DNA of 64,000 nt, from positions 492,001 to 556,000 of the forward strand of contig WAEK01000010.1 of the NCBI GenBank assembly GCA_011634665.1. Direction: 5' to 3'. A model generated the notes under the pieces. It saw nothing but the letters and a program-made list of their open reading frames with translations, was not told the origin of the DNA and made no database searches. This document shows, piece by piece, positions 12,630-26,424 of the stretch (positions are counted from its first letter, which is position 1; every line of letters starts with the position of its first letter). This stretch comes from Mortierella sp. BCC40632. Taxonomy: Eukaryota > Mortierellomycota > Mortierellomycetes > Mortierellales > Mortierellaceae. The translations under genes were made by a program, and so were the position numbers.

Positions 12630-13130
12630 CGTGATTTAGCAGAGGAAAAGGAAAAGATGGTATTAACGAAAGAATGGTGGTGGAGGGGGTATCGAAAAAT
12701 AGAAAAGAAAGAAAGACTTGTTCAAATGTCCACACGCGTTGTATTATATTATTCCTTCCTGACGCTCTGATGGATGAATGCTTTGCCCTGATCAGGTTGA
12801 AAAGACAAGAGAGAGAGAAAAGGAGAGAGAGGAAGAAGGAAGTGTGTCCTTTTTTTTTTTTGGATATCCGCCCAGCCACTGGCACGAAAAAAAAAAGGAT
12901 ACGATTTACCACAAAAACTTAGTTTTTTTTTTAATCACAAAAAATTAAAACGCTATCTACAAGCTTCTTTGCAAAGGAGAGAGAAAAGAAAAAAAATAAT
13001 AATAATGAAAAAAAAGAAAAAGAAAAAGAAAGAACAAGAAGCAAATGAGGAGGGAGGGATGGAGTGGGATATCAATGTCTATAGAGAAAAAAAAAAAATG
13101 CAGAATCTTTTTTTTTTTTTTAAAAAAGAC

Positions 13131-15718
13131 TTAGAATTCGTCCTCCGAATCGGAAACTTCCTCTCCACGCTTCTTGGCAGCAGCACGACGCTTCTGCTTA
13201 TCCTTCAACTCCTTGCGAGAGAGCTTGCGCGTTGACTTGACCTTTTCAACATTGCCAAAGGCATCAATCTTGGTCTCCTCTTCCTTCATCACAATCTTCT
13301 CAGTGTTACGCTGAGTGTAGTTCTGGCCAGTGACAACGAGTTCACCAGCATTGACGGACCACTTCTCAACACAGACAGTGTCCGTGAACTCGCGGTTGTG
13401 AGAAATGATGACAACTCCACCACCAAACTCCTTGATGGCCTCAGAAAGAGCTCCCAAAGAATCACGATCCAAGTAGTTGGTGGGTTCGTCAAGAACCAAC
13501 AAGTGGGGGTTGAGCCACATGGCTGCAGCAAGAACGACCTTGACCTTCTGACCACCAGACAAACCACGGATGCGGCTGTGGGTGGCGAATTCAGCATCGA
13601 GACCGAGATCACCCAAGTGCTTCTCGACCTCAACAGCGGTCAAAGAGCGGGTCCAGGCTCCGGCCTTGGCAGCCTCCCTGTCATCAAAGGCCTTCAAGAC
13701 CTTCTCGAAGCCCCACTCCTCAAGCTTTTCACGAGGGATCCACTGGTTGTCCTCATAAGAGCGACCAACGAACTGAACCTCGTACTCAAAGGTACGCTTG
13801 GCCTTGCGACGTCCCACCAAGTCATCGATCTGGACCTTCTCCATCTTCTCGTTGATCTCCCATTGGATAAACTTCTTCATCTGCTCTTCCTCCTCAGGGG
13901 TGATCTTACGAGTGGCCTTGTTGTTGGCCTCACGATCCTCACCGTACTGGTAACGCCAGCGGATGTACTCGTTAGGGGTCTTGTCCAAATGTTGCTCGAC
14001 GTGGTGGAAGGCATGCTGGGCGACATAGGCGACACGGACGTTGAGATGCTTGGTGACAACACCTCCAGTGGGCTCCGTCTCACCGGTCAAGACCTTGATC
14101 AAAGTCGACTTGCCGGCACCGTTGGGACCGATGACAGCGACACGAGAGTTGAGTGAGACCTGGCACGACATGTTCTTGATCGTGAGCTTGGTGTTGCCAG
14201 GGTAGGCAAAATCAATGTTCTGGAGCTTGATCAAAGCCTTGTCCTTGGACTTGACACCATCCAAGAAACCGGGCTCGGGAAGCTTGAAGGAAAAGACAGC
14301 AGCAGAGAGCTCATAGTAAGAGCGACCCTGAGGATACTGCTCAACAAACTTGGACAAGTTACCCTTGTACTTCTTCAACTTGCGGTTCTCATAATGGATA
14401 ATGCCAGTGCAGACACTGTCCAAGAAACCAGAGTCGTGAGAGACAATCATCGAGGTAACGTTGGTGAGCGAGTTGAGGTAGTTTTGCAACCAGGCAACGT
14501 TGGCAACATCCAAATGGTTGGTGGGCTCGTCCAACAACAAGATATCAGCATTCAATAAGATGGCACGGGCCAACTCGAGCTTCATCTTCCAACCACCCGA
14601 AAGCGAACCGACAGCCTGATCCTGCTTTTCCTTGTCAAATCCGACAGACTCGAGCATATCAATGACAGCCTGCTTCTCGAGCTTCTTGATGCTCTCATCG
14701 TTAAGAATAAAGGTGAGAACGGGAAGATCGGCCTCCTCAGCCTGGAGGTTGTGCTCGACAAAGACAGTCTTGAGCTCATCGGGCGAAGGGAAGCCCTCGA
14801 GCTGACCCTCAGCGATGGCACGCATAAGAGTGGACTTTCCGACACCGTTGGGGCCGCAAAGACCATAGCGCTGACCACGTCGAAGGTTGAGGCGGGTCTT
14901 GTTCAACAAGATCATACCACCATAAGCGAGCGAGAACTCGCAGTCGCAGAGAAGTTCACCCTCCTCGACATCCTCGGCAGCCTTGTTGGCGAGGGCGTTC
15001 TTGGCGTCAAAGTCAACATAGAAAGTGTTGAGCTCGTTGGCTAAGAGCGAGATCTCGGACTCGGAACCGAGAACGGTCAAGTATGGGACGACAGAGGCAG
15101 TCCAGGCATCCTTCTCAAAGTTGCGCGAGGCAATCAAGGCGGAGCAGAGCGAAGCAACGTACTTGAGAACCGAGGCAGAGAAGGCATCGTCCTTGACAAA
15201 GGTGGCCTTGGCCTTGAGGACCTCAAGGACCTCCTCAGCAGAGACAGTGTATGCAACGATCACGACCTGATCCTTCGAACCGGGTTCACCACCACCAACA
15301 CGGACCAAGGTAGAGCGGGCACGCTCGGCAACGTTACGAAGCTCGGGCGAGGCACCAATCTCGATCATACGGTCCAAGCCAGGCAAGAGCTTGGGCAAGA
15401 ACTGTTGGGCGTGAGCGGGATTCTCAACGAGCTTGCACATGTTGTCAATAATGACAGCAGTCTGACGCTGAATAGCAGGGGTGCGCTCAGCGAGACCACG
15501 CACCAAGAGTGGGCACATGATAGCAAGAGTGGGTTCCTCGACGGTGGTGACGAAGGTGGTGGCAGCGAGCTGGTGAATGCAGTCGGCGGCCTCCTCGGGA
15601 CGGTTGATACATCCGACAAGGTATGGGATGGACGAGGTCAGATCGGGGTTGCCGACAACGTTGAAGCAGTCAGTGGTGGTCTTGGTAGCCTGGTCGCGGA
15701 CCTGTAAGGATTGTATCC

Positions 15719-15750
<32 letters not shown>

Positions 15751-16712
15751 CGGGAATAGGACATGGGTCAGTCGCCGGGACGGATCAAAAAGGGGAGATT
15801 CAGTCATCGTGCATTGAAACCATGGATGCATCACGTGTGGACCTGTTTGGTCAACACACCCCAGCAGCTCCTCAATGAATGGTCCATCCTCAGTTTTCCA
15901 AAACCAGGGCGCAGTTGATTGGCGAGGTTTTCCGTTCCTTGTCATTTGCTCGCCATATTTACTGCTTGGGAAAAAAAAAAAAAAAAAAAAAAAAGAAAGA
16001 GTGAGAAAAGAAAAAAAAAAATCATTACCTCAGGCTTAGAGTCCCACATGGCTTCGCTAACAACGGGGATAATGTCGGACAAAGCAGCCGAGATTTGCTA
16101 CAACAGAGAGTCAAGAAAGAAAGAGGCAGAAAGGGTTAGGATCAGGGCTCTCTTTTTTTTTTCATTTCTTTTTCTTGATCGTCCTCTCCACCTTGACAAC
16201 GTTCAGCCCAAACAACGAACGGTCACAATAATGCAAGAAAACGCAGTCTTCTTTACCTGAGGAGCAGAAAAGGTCAAGCCAGAAAGGATATCCATGGCAC
16301 CAATCTTGGAATGCCACTTGGACTCCTGAATGGCATGGAAAATGACGGGCAGCAACAGACGAACGGCATAGCGGGTAGGCAATGCCATGATCGCCTTGGA
16401 GGCCTTCGAGGCAGCCTCACGAACGACCACAATCTTGTCCGAATAGAGCTCAAAAACCTTGGGCATCTGAGGGATCAAGAAGGGCTCGGCTGATTGACCA
16501 TAAGCAACGGCCAAGGAACCAAGAGCAAGAAGAGCTCCCTCACGGTGAGGAACGGACTTCTTGTTGTCGAGGAGTGGGGCAAGGCCCTCGATGATGGCGA
16601 CGGACTTGACAAGACCCTCGGACTTGGCGAAGGCAGCAAGGGCGTCGGCAGCAGCCTGGCGCTGCTCGGTGTTCTCGGCCTTGATGATGGCGTCAATAAG
16701 TGGGGCAGACAT
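13131..16712 (-). CDS. TEF3: Translation elongation factor 3 (eEF3)
   Basis: Exons 16712-16257, 16097-16029 (23 codons) and 15701-13131 give 1031 aa, close to the roughly 1044 usual for the family; all junctions are phase 0. Order: N-terminal HEAT repeats (about 1-320), a four-helix region, then two ABC cassettes. Walker A motifs are GPNGVGKST near residue 457 and GPNGAGKST near 698. Signature motifs are GSLSGGWKMKL and GLSGGQKVK, and both Walker B motifs read LLLDEPTNHLD or LVLDEPTNYLD. The chromodomain-like insert of the second cassette is present (FEYEVQFVGRSYEDNQW), followed by a Lys/Arg-rich tail ending SDSEDEF. This ribosome-bound ATPase releases E-site tRNA and is essential in yeasts. 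The ATG at 16712 was chosen because MSAPLIDAIIKAENTEQR fits the family N-terminus. Codon use looks biased, as expected for a highly expressed gene. Confidence 0.96.
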
Positions 16713-18347
16713 ACTGTATATGATCGTTGGAATGAGCGGAGAAAGAGTGGAAGGGTTACCCAAAAAAAGGTATAGTGGAGAAAAGTTTGATGCGATGGAA
16801 GGGGGGAGGGTTGGTTAAAGGTGTATGGAATGGAAGTGGTAGTGGTGGTAGTGGTAGGAGGGGGGATGAAAGAGTGGAGGTGGGGCGGGGATGGAGATGA
16901 TTCAGTGAAGGGAAAGGGAAGGGGAATGCAGTATGTCTGAGGGAATCCCACGTTACTGATGCGGAATGAAGGGGAGAAAGAGAGGGAAGGAACAAACCCA
17001 TGCGGTCAGCCTCGTCTTTTATAATGGAGAAGAAAGACGAGGTCAATGGACCAACAAAGGCTGACGGCGAGGCGAGAGTGGGTGCGGACAATGAAAATTT
17101 TTTTTGATCAGAGAAGGCGCCAGCTGGCTTGGTTTCGTACGTGTTCCCGCATCAAAGAAAGAGCTGGTGCCTTTCCACTGGCCCACCCTCCCCTACCTTT
17201 CTCTCCTCTCTCTCTCTCACCTCAACGGCCGAAACGGGACCAAACGGCTGAACGTCGTACACACTAATCAAGGACCAGCCTGTGATCACTCAAGGAATGG
17301 GTCCCCTGACATCACCGTCGGTCTTTTCTCTCTCTTGAACTTGTTGCAGACGCTGCACACCCTCCCCCCCCCCATCCCTTCCTTTTCTCCCAGAACGAAG
17401 AGGCGGGGTGTAAAAATAGCCTTTCAGTTTTCTTTTTGCTATCCGTGCGCATGCTCTTTGGCAAGGTCGGACTGTCAGACCACGTTGCTTGAACACTGTC
17501 CGAGCGTCGTCATTGGTGCAACCCTAGGACGGTCGAAATGAGATACATGCAGAATGGGGGGTTTTAGTCCAAAGGGGAGGGAAGGGGTGGTGGAAAGGAA
17601 ACCACCTTTTCTTTTCTCTTACTCTCAAATGGGCTGCAACTCCTTCTCCGTAGAGTAAGAAAAAAAAAAAAGTCCGCGGATTGTCGTCAAAAGAAGAAAG
17701 AAATGACCACACACTCTCGACTTTTCTCTCTCTCTCTCTCAGTCTTGGCAAAGACAATTGTTCCTGGGGTGGTGCCTGGGAGATGGAGGAGTGGACAAGG
17801 GTTTTCTGTCTCAGCAAGCGCCTGTGCGTTTTTTTTTTCTTCTTCTTCTTCTCTCATCCGAGCTCCGATCGCTCCAATGTGAGCGGCTCAAGACACAGCC
17901 CAAAAAAAAAAAAAGAAATGAACGATTTCGTACCAGCTTTGCAATCGTACAACCATCGGCTTATTACTTTCAAATTTTCAATGGTCCTCTCAATACGAAA
18001 CAAACAAGAGTGCATTGTATTACTGCATGTGTACTCATTTATTGAGATGAGGGAAGGAGAGTGTTTTAAGATACTATTTCTTTGTGTGGGTAGGTAACAA
18101 AAAAAAAAAAGGTGCATGAAAGGGTTCTGGTTATTCCCTTTTTTTTTCCCTTTCTTTTCTTGCTACATATGTCTATTTGTTTTTTCTTTTTTTGTTTCTT
18201 TGTATTTTCTTTGTAACAAAAAGAGTAGCTCAGAACCCAAGAGACCCAAGGTTCAAGAGTCTACTCTCATTTTTTTTTTTTGGACAACAACAAAGGGGGC
18301 TCCCTTTTTTTTTTTTTTTTTGTTTGTTTGTGTTTTTGCTCGTCGCT
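16713..18347. other. Upstream region of eEF3
   Basis: Contains the eEF3 promoter and leader, read on the minus strand, and the 3' flank of the myosin gene. The 200 bases before the eEF3 ATG are strongly pyrimidine-rich on the coding strand, as seen at highly expressed fungal genes. T-runs occur at about 17829-17838 and 18309-18320. No further gene is supported. Confidence 0.5.
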
Positions 18348-21300
18348 TTAGACAACCACCAAGTGCATCAGTGACTTGAGTCGGCTAAGGTTAACGATCC
18401 ACGGAGGAAGATACCGCTCATTCTCCGTGTCAACATCACGGATCTCTGGTGTCTCAAAGGACCCAGCATCTTCCAATGAAATCGCATCCAAGAGCAGGAC
18501 ATCGTTCTTGTCATTCATCGCCACCTTTTGAGCGATCGCCTTGATCAGATCGTTACTGACAGGAACTTCATAATCCGCAATCTGGTAGTTCTGCACTAAC
18601 TTCTGCACCTGAGACGCTGTGAGCATCCAACAGACATCATAGATAATCTCGATATCTCCCTGAGACGCCTTCTTGAGCTGGAGGAGCTTAGTGGCTTGCA
18701 TCAAATGCTCGAGTTGCAATGTACCCTCGGACAACTCATGACCCTTGCACCATTCTTCAATCCTTGTGATATTGTACTGGATCTGCATTGCTCGCTTCCA
18801 GGTACAGAAGTTACGTCTCATCAACAAGTCATTGAAGCCCGTAACACCGACCATCTTGAGAAGCTCGGTCATCACCTGTCGGACAACAGAGTGCTCGACA
18901 TAGTAGCATTGCATCGCCTTCCAGATCTTGTTTAACAACATCAACAGATCATCCATCGAGAACGAGGGACCGGAACCCATGAGCTTGTTGAAGAACCGAC
19001 CAGAGTCGTTCGTGATAAAGCCAGGGAGGGCTTGACTCTCGATGATAGCAGGAATGATCATCTTGTTCAGTTGCTTCTTGAGGGCCTTCATCCAGACATG
19101 GAAGATATTGTACTCGAGGCACTCGAGTTCATACTTGACTGTCGATACGAGCTGCTCATAGTCATCCCATTGGTTATCGTTGCCTCGTGCATTGAATTCT
19201 TCACGAGTAATCTCTTGTTCACTGATACAGATCATCGACAAGAGCTCATGGACGTTCGACAACCAGTAGGCGCAAGGAATAACCGTGTCATCCCCGACAA
19301 TGGCCATGGACTGTTGCTGGATCGCCTGCATCACATTAATCATCAATCGCTCCGACTCCTTGACAAAACCATACTTCCACATCTGAGTGGTCAACATGCC
19401 AATCAAGTGGGCAGGGAACATTACTTCCTTGGCCAAGGGAGCAGTTGGGTTATTGGGCTGGGGGATCCGGAGGTTCTTGATCAATCCGTTCAAGATCTCC
19501 TCCTGGAGACCATCCTCGTCTCCCAAGAGACGCATGATTTCATGCTCCGGTTGCTCTACCAGACTGTGAATACTGGGTCGAGAGCGAGGCACACGGCGTG
19601 ACCAATCGTCACCGGACATAGTCTTGGTCGACCGACTGTGGTTGTCATGGTTGTCAAAGATGCTGTTGGTTGTCTTTTGAGCAAGGAAGATGGAAGAGTT
19701 GTTGAGATTGTTAATGTCGGGAGTACTGTTACTTCGGTGGCGAAGTGGGATCTTGGGCGTGGTGAGAAGACGTCCACCATTGGTATGGGGCGAGGCGCCT
19801 GGCGCAAATGAAGTGTTGACCTTGAGAGGCTCATTCGCGAACGAATACGAGTTCTCGAAACGCTCAATGACCTGGGCGTTGTGCTGGTACTGCGCATTCT
19901 GCGAAGCAGTGGGTCCATTGCTTGTTGGTGGCGAGTTGACTCTGGACGTGGCAGGGAAACTGGAGGTATCCCTACCCGTGGCCTTGGACAGCTGGGCTAA
20001 CTGATCCTTGACATACTGATTCTCTCGCTTGAGAGCCATGACCATTTCAGTGTCGTCTGTCTTGACCTTGGCCTGTGCGGCCAACTTGGTAATCTCCTCT
20101 CTGGTCTTGGCCAATGACTCGGTCAACTTGGCAATCTCAAGGTCAAGAGACTCACCCCTCTGGATCGACTCGTTATACTTCGACTGTAACTCCGCATTCG
20201 CTACCTTCAAAGATTCGAATTCGACTATGGGCACTGTCGGGTTCTCGGCAGCAAGGGCAATCTCCTTCAATTTGGATTGTTGTGATGATTCGAATTTTTC
20301 TTTCCATACTCGGACCTGGGTTTCCAGCGTTTGCACCTGGGTGTCGAAAGCCTTGTTCTGCTGATGCGCCAAGTCCAAAGCACGCGTCAGCTCCACCACT
20401 TTTCCCTCCAGGCGATATGAGACTTCCTTTAAATGGCTCACGGATCGTGCTTCCGCCTTGAGCACGGCCAACTCCTTGCGAGCCTTATTACGACGGACAC
20501 ACGCCTGGATAAAGATAATCAATTGAACATCCTTCTGGTAAGTGCGACGGGTAAGAATACCCCGGCAAAGCTGTTGGATCTTGGTCGCACCCGAGGCCTC
20601 ACGCAACTTTTGGAATGCAATACGAGCCAAGTTGGCGCGGATCGAGCATTGCACCTTGAGAACAAAGTTTCGAGTCTGGATGTACTTTTTGCGTTGGATA
20701 TAGCCTCGCATAAACGTCTGGAGAAGTACTGCACTCTTTTCCTCGCGCAGGGCGCGGGTAGCCCTTTGGGCCTGAACCCGACGGGCAAAGCATTGGAGCT
20801 TGAGCACGGCCTCTCGTTGGACCTGGTATCGCCTCTGACAGATGAAGCGCCTCATGTTCTTCTGGATCAGAGTCGCATAAGAGTTCAGCTTGTCTGTCCT
20901 CAGCTTTTCCATATAGGCCAAAAGACCTGCACGGAAAAAGATCTTTGTCAAGCCGACCTGGTAACGGTCCTTCTCCTTGATCGAGGCCTGAAGAATGGCC
21001 GTACACATCTTGTGAGTGTCTGTACCCCAGTGATCCGAGTGAACTAGCATGTAATACCGCTCCACAAACTCTGGGAATGGCCATCTTGAGGGATAACCAG
21101 CACAACTGATTCGGATGGTTTCGAGGACACCACAGGCTCGAAGCTGGCTGAGGACCATGGGAGCATCAAAAGCCCATGGCTGTTTCGCCTCGTTGGGTTT
21201 GAGACAGCGAATATAGTGGACATTGGTCGAGTTGATGGTATCCATGAGCTGGATCAAAGAGCCCTTGAAGATGGATCCAAGAGTGGGCTTGCGATTAATA

Positions 21301-23673
21301 ACACTCTTGCGTTTGTCCTCCGTCATCTATTTTTTTTTTTTAGGGAAGAATAAAAAGTAGCATGATGGTCGGCAGTCAGTATTTGATGGTGAACGTTGAT
21401 TTGCGCAACGGTTAAGAGAGCAAACGATTAAAAAAAAAAAAAGACTTACAGATCCTCCAGCACCAATGGTGGCACTGGTCATCAAGCACTCCTCCAAAAA
21501 CTCGTTCTCCGAGTTCTTGATGAGATTCAAAAGCTCGTCCGGCAGGGTATCACGGTTCTTTTCCAAGAACCCATCGCACTCATAAGTAACATCATGAGCA
21601 TAGTGCGAAATGGTAAAGGCCGAGTTGGAGAATCGAGGCTTGGTGAACCACTTCTTGTGCTTATCAGAACCCAGTTGAGTAAACAGCTTGTTGCACCATC
21701 CTTGGTCCGTTCCCGAGGGCATACGACTCTCTTCGTCAAGAAGGGACAAGACACCAAGCTTTCCTTCAATCATCTCGATACAAGGTTGGTTGTCTGAGAA
21801 CTCGATAAACTTCCAGTCAATCTTTTCCCGAATGTACTCTTCTTGCTCGAGTTTAAAGACATGCTGGTTGAACTCTTGCTGAAGCTTCTCGTTCGCATAG
21901 TTGATACAAAACTGTTCGAACGAGTTCTTCTTGAAGTGCTCGAAACCGTAAATATCCAAAACACCGATAAAGGAGTGGATTCGGGTCGAGACTGCCTCAC
22001 TACAGAGCGCGTTATTGACGTTGTTGACGAGCCAGTCAAAGAGTGAAGAGTAGATGTATTTGGCCACCGAGTCTCGGACGACCACACTCTGTTCAATCTT
22101 CAGGTTCGAGACAATTTTTTCCGATCGCGTTGTGATCTGCTTCTTGATCAGCCACTTCTTGAACTCGGAGAGTGGGATACCCATGACCTTGGTTGCGATG
22201 ATCAGCGAAGGATCGTCGTCACTGATCATGGCATCGCCTCTTCCGACGATATTGATGTTACCGATATGGAGCAAAGCAGCCAGTAACCTGAAGATCTGCC
22301 ATTGGACCTGGACCGAAATGCCGATCGTTGACAGGGCGCGTTGAGTGATCTCAAACTCGGCTGCATCATCGACTCCATTGATGGTCTGGATATTACCTTG
22401 CCTCAAATAATGGAACTGTGGGATAGACTGAAGATCGAGTTCCTTCTTTTCTGAGGGAGGCGCACCAGCCACGAGTTGATAAAAGATATGGTAGTTTCGT
22501 TCCTGGTCTGGTTGGTAAACCAATCGAGACCGTTCGAGAAGATAGGTCCTAATCTTGGCACCGATAATATTGCGTTCTTTGTCGAACTGGATCTCGGTAA
22601 ATTTACCAAAGCGGGACGAGTTGTCGTTACGGGTTGTCTTTGCGTTACCAAAGGCTTCCATGATCGGATTTGTGGCCAGAATTTGTTCTTCTGTCTCACT
22701 CATGCCAGCCTTGGAGGCATTATCGCTATCATCTGCAGTCGCAAAGTACCGCATGATAAACTTGGCACTGACTGTCTTACCAGCACCACTGTAGAACGAA
22801 AATAATAAAAATGATAATAAAAGTGGACATTGTATTAGCGATCTGGACTGCCCTATGCCTGTGGATTTGGGAAACATGATCAGTCAGTGACAATAGTAAA
22901 AGGTTCTTCTCTACTTACCTCTCTCCCGATACTACGATGGTTTGGTTCTTTTCATCACGAATCATGCATCGGTATGCATCTTCGGCAATGGCAAACAGAT
23001 GGGGTTCCAGTTCACCGCGTTTGCGGCCGGAATATGCTTGGATAATGTCCTGGGTATAAAGGTTGACACGCGCAAAAGGATTGGCAGCGATCAAGACAAT
23101 CCCAGAGTATGTGTAAATGTTGCAGTGTGAATAACGAGTCCGGATATTACTTAGGACTATGGAAAGGGTATAATTGCATGGGTATAGGTTAGGAATGATA
23201 ATTCCCATGCCATGTTTGGGTCATGTGCATAGAATTCACTGATTTTCGCATTGACCTACCGGCAGGTTCGTTCAGGTAGGAGAGGTTGGTCAAATCTTCG
23301 GTGCCCTCCAGGAGTGGAGGGTTGCGCATTGGTGGTAGGATTGCATTGTTGGACTCTTGGATTTTGGCTAGTGTTGACGAAAAGATGTGTTCCTGAGAGA
23401 GGGCATGCGTGTGTGAGAGAGATTGCACAAACAGTGGATGCACTAGAACAATGCAGGGGCAAAGCCAAAAAAGAGACAGGGGGGCTGGCTGGCTGGTTGG
23501 CTGGCCTTTTCTTTTTCTTTTCTTTCTTTTACCTTGTCAGATTCGTCCACAAAGGTCATCGACACCTTGCCATCGGCAGTGACATCCTTGGCAGTCAGCG
23601 TGGCGCTGATCCATCCTTCCTTTTCGTCTGTGAACCAGCACTTGGTGTCCTTAACATAGGTTTCCAGCGACAT
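18348..23673 (-). CDS. MYO2: Class V myosin heavy chain
   Basis: Five exons, 23673-23533, 23392-23260, 23156-22919, 22788-21450 and 21326-18348, give 1609 aa. Phases agree at every junction. Order: N-terminal SH3-like segment; motor domain with P-loop GESGAGKT (about 168-175, split by intron 3), switch I NDNSSRFGKF and switch II DIYGFE; a lever arm of six IQ-like repeats (about 767-900, for example IQKNMRRFICQRRY); coiled coil; a Ser-rich linker; and the cargo-binding DIL domain (about 1225-1560). Class V myosins move secretory vesicles, organelles and mRNPs along actin to the hyphal tip and bind Rab-type adaptors through the DIL domain. The symbol is by analogy to yeast MYO2/MYO4. Intron 4 ends in an A-run then TAG rather than a pyrimidine tract, but exon 5 restarts in phase with EDKRKSVINRKPTLGSIF. 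Confidence 0.95.
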
Positions 23674-24345
23674 GGCGCTTGGCTATTTGAAGAAGGGGGG
23701 GGAGGGGGAAAAGAGGGATGGTTCCTGTTCTACTGTCTACTACGGGCGAGAGGCCACTTCTTGGGGGAGAGGAGGATGAATGTGATGAAGAGTCAGGCCT
23801 GTTGCCAAAAAGAGGATTGAGAAGAGTGAGATGGTACACGAATAAGTACAGGTAAGGTAATCTACAGGTGTCTACGGTGTGGGAGAAGTTCCACAGATGT
23901 ACAGAGGGAGGATATTCGCGCAACACCGGCTGGGAGCTGAGACCGGAGAGGAGAAAAAGAAAGAGAGAAAGAGAGAGAGGGAGAGATGGGCGCTGGCGTG
24001 AATGGTGTTGATTAGGATACTCGAGGAGCTCGGGGCTGAGAGGAAGACTCTTGGACGAGTAGAAAGAAGCAGGCCACGGATAGGATGGGCACGTAAAGTA
24101 GGTAGATTGGGCTGGCAGACTCGGTCGGGTGAGTCTTTTTTTCTTTTTTTTTTTCGTTTTGTTTGGGGATAAGGCAGAGAAATGGCGAAGATGGGGCAGG
24201 GGAAGAGGAAAAGCAAGGCTAGGGTACAAACCGAGAAAGAGCGTGAAAAGAGCAGGGAGGAAAGAGAGAAAAGAGAGAGAAAAAAAAAAGAGACAGGAGG
24301 AAAGAGAAAAGTGGCGAAAAAAAAGAAAGAAAGAGAGAGCGAGAT

Positions 24346-24396
<51 letters not shown>

Positions 24397-24571
24397 CAAA
24401 GGAGAGAGGAGACAGGGCTGCGAGCCAGAGCGGGGCACCTGCCGGGGACACGCCAGGAGAGTGGGGATTAACGAAGGCTGAGGAGACGGGGAAGAAGGGG
24501 GGGCGATGCGAACGAGGGCAAGGGGATCCGGCAACGCAGCGGAGAAAGAGACGAAAAAGAGACAGACAGAC

Positions 24572-24608
<37 letters not shown>

Positions 24609-26424
24609 GGCACAGAAACAAGAACAGGGATGCAGCGCAGAGAACAGACCGAAGAGTAAAAGGGACGCAGAAAGGACAAATTTAGGAGAGAGAGAGAGAA
24701 AGAGAGAGAGAGAAAGAGAGAAAGAAAGAGAAGGGGAGTGAAGTCGGGCCTGGGTCAAGGGCATGTCGCATGTGCATGCATCGAGCGCGGCCACCCGTCA
24801 GGCTATTCCCTTGCAAGGCCCCGTCCTCTTCTCCCTGTCTTCCTGCTATCCTAGGCCACGGGCCATATCCCTCCTCCCCCACACAGCAACCGCTCCTTGT
24901 GTCTGTCTAGCAAATTATGTCTCTCTCTCTAGGACTTTGGGACTATAGGACAAGGATTGAAACCCATCCAAAGAAAGAAAGAACTGGCCGATGCCAAGGC
25001 CTCCACTTGGCTAGGGCAAAGGAGTCTCTTCTCAGACAGATCAGGCCCCGTTGGAGGTTCTCTCTCTCTCGTTCCTTCGTTCATTCCAAGGGATCGATTT
25101 GGCTGTGAGGTGATCAGAGGTGATCGTCCGCGTGTTTTCTTATGAATCGTTTGCCCCAAAGAGCACACGCGCGTGCGAGAGAGAGAGAGAGCGAAGAGAA
25201 GAGCGAGAGCACACCCTGCGCCTCCTGCGAGATCGAAGTCTGGTGTAAAAATGGATCAGAGAAAGAAAAAAAAAAATGAAAAGGAAACAGACACACTCCA
25301 CAACAAGCCAGACTCGACAGCCTCTCTCTCTCTCTCTCTCTCTTTCTCTTTCTTTCGCGCCCTCATCGACAAAACAATGACCTTGATCATTGGTGATGGG
25401 TTGAATTCAAGGAGAGGAGGAAGAAAAAAGGAAAAAAAAGGGTACAAAGAACGGGCAGGGCAGAGACTGGACAAGGATGAACAAGGGAGCGGAGCCTTGT
25501 CCGTCTGGGATATGAGTCTTCTCCCCATCAGGGACGACTGATGACGAACATCGCAGGTGTCTTCAAGAAGCGTGATATACCAGACCTCTCGGGGCACAGG
25601 GGAGGGGAAAGAGAGATGATAAGGTAGAATCAGAATTCAGGACCAAATGCGATGAACGCCTCCATCCCTCTTGCCCTGTTTTTTTTTTTTTTTTTTCTCC
25701 ATTTGCCCTCATCCCATGCCATGTGTAGTACTTGTGGTCTTGACAAAGAGTCATGTGGCTCGCCAGACAAATGAGTCTATTGTCCTCATGAAGAAATGTA
25801 GTAGAGTTGCTGCAATTGAACTCTCGACCACAGTTGGGCCAATGGAGAGAGGTGGTAAGGCTCTTTCAAAGCCCGGACCACCTGCGTCATGACGTGAAAT
25901 TATACCTTAACTTGGGGACCTTGGCTCTTTGGCGCACAACTGTAATGTGGTCTCCGAGCCTCGAGGGGCTGGATGTACTTTAAAGACAAAAAAAAAGAAA
26001 AAGGTGAAGCGGGAGGAAGAAGTGAGGAGACAAAGGTAGGTGGTTTGCAAAAAAGAAAGAAAAAAAAAAAAAAAAAAAGAAAACAAGAAAAGAAAAAGTA
26101 AAAAGATTGCACTGGGCGTTGGGTTGGAGGGGTGCCGAAAGGCACGGAAGGGCCGCATGGCCATGAAGGAAGGAAGAGGCAAAAACCCCCTTGAACTCGA
26201 CGGTCCAGGCCCACGTACAAGCTAAGGTATGCTCCGCGTACGTTGTAGCATCCATGGTAGAATTCATCGCCCCATTGTTGATGTGTTCTTTTTGAGTTTA
26301 CTTGAAAGGAAAAAGGAAAAAGAAAAAGAAAAAGAAAAATATCCAGGAAAAACGATACTTGAGGTCTAGTTCTGGAGAAGTGTTCAGATACTGTTTAGAA
26401 CAATCATGGCTATGAAAGACTGAC
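23674..26424. other. Intergenic region with GA microsatellites
   Basis: Upstream of the myosin V start and downstream of the BAP31-like gene. It contains GA microsatellites at about 24350-24394, 24577-24605 and 24690-24732, which read as CT repeats in the myosin leader orientation. A/T runs occur at 25680-25696 and 26059-26078. Long open frames here are repeats of Ser/Leu or Arg/Glu and are not credible proteins. Confidence 0.5.

Noticed and set aside
13398..15707. Long plus-strand open frames opposite eEF3
   Set aside because: Shadow frames caused by the biased codon use of the highly expressed minus-strand gene; no family similarity.
16756..17091. MSAPTLASPSAFVGPLTSS... frame upstream of eEF3, considered as an alternative first exon
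   Set aside because: The ATG at 16712 already gives the conserved eEF3 N-terminus, and no in-phase splice to it is needed.
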